41,742 nt of DNA, from assembly GCA_017525905.1 (NCBI GenBank), contig JAFXSD010000020.1, positions 1-41,742 on the forward strand. Direction: 5' to 3'. Source of the stretch: Elusimicrobiota bacterium (GTDB lineage: Bacteria > Elusimicrobiota > Endomicrobiia > Endomicrobiales > Endomicrobiaceae). The notes under the pieces are model-generated. The model was given only the letters and a program-made list of their open reading frames with translations. It had not been told where the DNA came from and searched no databases. This document shows, piece by piece, positions 41,468-41,742 of this stretch. The stretch's first letter is position 1. Every line of letters begins with the position of its first letter. The translations under genes and the position numbers were made by a program.

Positions 41468-41742
41468 ATGAATATCATAACAAAGATATTTGTAGGGATA
41501 AGGAAATATTTTAAGGAGACATACAGCGACCACGTGTTTAGGAAAGTGGTGAGCATATTGGTGGTGTTATGTTTTGTATTGAACATAGCGAACTTACCTG
41601 TATATGCAAAGAATGAAAGGAGAGCCAAAGATAACAAAGAGAAGAACGAACAGGTAATGGAAACAGGGAAGACAGACACGAGTGAGGTGGGATTGGTAAG
41701 TGCGCAGGAAGCGATGAAGACCGGGAGCGGAGAGGGAGTAGG
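41468..41742 (+). CDS. Exported or membrane protein, 3' partial, unknown
   Basis: Open to the end of the window; at least 91 residues. After a basic start a hydrophobic segment (VVSILVVLCFVLNIANLPVYA) ends in a plausible signal-peptidase site (VYA-KN). A Lys/Glu-rich then Gly/Ser-rich region with ETGKTD and MKTGSG follows, similar in style to the upstream gene. The ATG at 41468 has an ideal AGGAGGGG. An in-frame ATG at 41414 with GGAGAG would add 18 charged residues. Codon use is also AGG-rich. It could be the N-terminus of a large surface protein, but that is a guess. Confidence 0.6.
   Translation, partial: MNIITKIFVGIRKYFKETYSDHVFRKVVSILVVLCFVLNIANLPVYAKNERRAKDNKEKNEQVMETGKTDTSEVGLVSAQEAMKTGSGEGV

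Overview
The window is a 41.7 kb piece of a low-GC, strictly anaerobic bacterial chromosome. Evidence for anaerobiosis is a 2-oxoacid:ferredoxin oxidoreductase, a monomeric [FeFe]-hydrogenase, a class III ribonucleotide reductase, and rubrerythrin, rubredoxin and superoxide reductase genes. An OprB-like porin with a C-terminal Phe, several signal peptides and lipoboxes and a periplasmic amidase point to a diderm envelope. This mixture fits a host-associated Elusimicrobiota/Endomicrobia-type organism. That placement is inferred from gene content and style, not from a marker gene.

Layout. 1-2.9 kb: vorBAC (VorB cut at the left edge) and a GNAT acetyltransferase. 2.9-6.4 kb: SIMPL protein and L-lactate dehydrogenase on the minus strand; DUF4416 protein and a membrane metallophosphoesterase on the plus strand. 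6.5-10.9 kb: tRNA-Pro(GGG), glutamine synthetase, hydrogenase and porin, all minus. 11-14 kb: feoA-feoA-feoB and a small FeoB-associated Cys-rich protein. 14.2-15.5 kb: two related lipoproteins. 15.6-17.3 kb: a DtxR-family regulator and a permease carrying an HMA domain. 17.5-22.5 kb: strong promoter, cobalamin riboswitch, nrdD, nrdG and an unusual MFS protein. 22.5-26.5 kb: cardiolipin synthase and an oxidative-stress cluster (reverse rubrerythrin, rubrerythrin, rubredoxin-superoxide reductase fusion, rubredoxin). 26.6-30.4 kb: U32 peptidase, an alkaline-phosphatase-fold protein lacking its metal ligands, and a pilin-like membrane protein. 30.5-33.6 kb: HU, aminotransferase, homoserine dehydrogenase and a half-size GDT1 protein. 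33.8-40.6 kb: a divergent GH57-like secreted protein, amidase, murI, queD-queC-queE and an RNase HI. 40.7 kb to the end: two genes for membrane or exported proteins with different codon use, the second cut by the right edge.

Regulation visible in the sequence. A TTGACA-17-TATAAT promoter followed by a B12 riboswitch precedes nrdD, suggesting that the B12-independent reductase is repressed when cobalamin is present. A shared TTAG/CTAA palindrome overlaps the promoters of both the feo operon and the dtxR-type gene, suggesting one metal-responsive regulon.

The most unexplained DNA is a family of intergenic elements built from an 8-bp unit, NGTATRGA, arranged in tandem and inverted. It occurs at five or more loci and often sits next to a hairpin at the end of a gene. 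Other points of interest are the degenerate alkaline phosphatase, the degenerate GH57 relative, the superoxide reductase fused to rubredoxin, and the atypical genes at the right edge.
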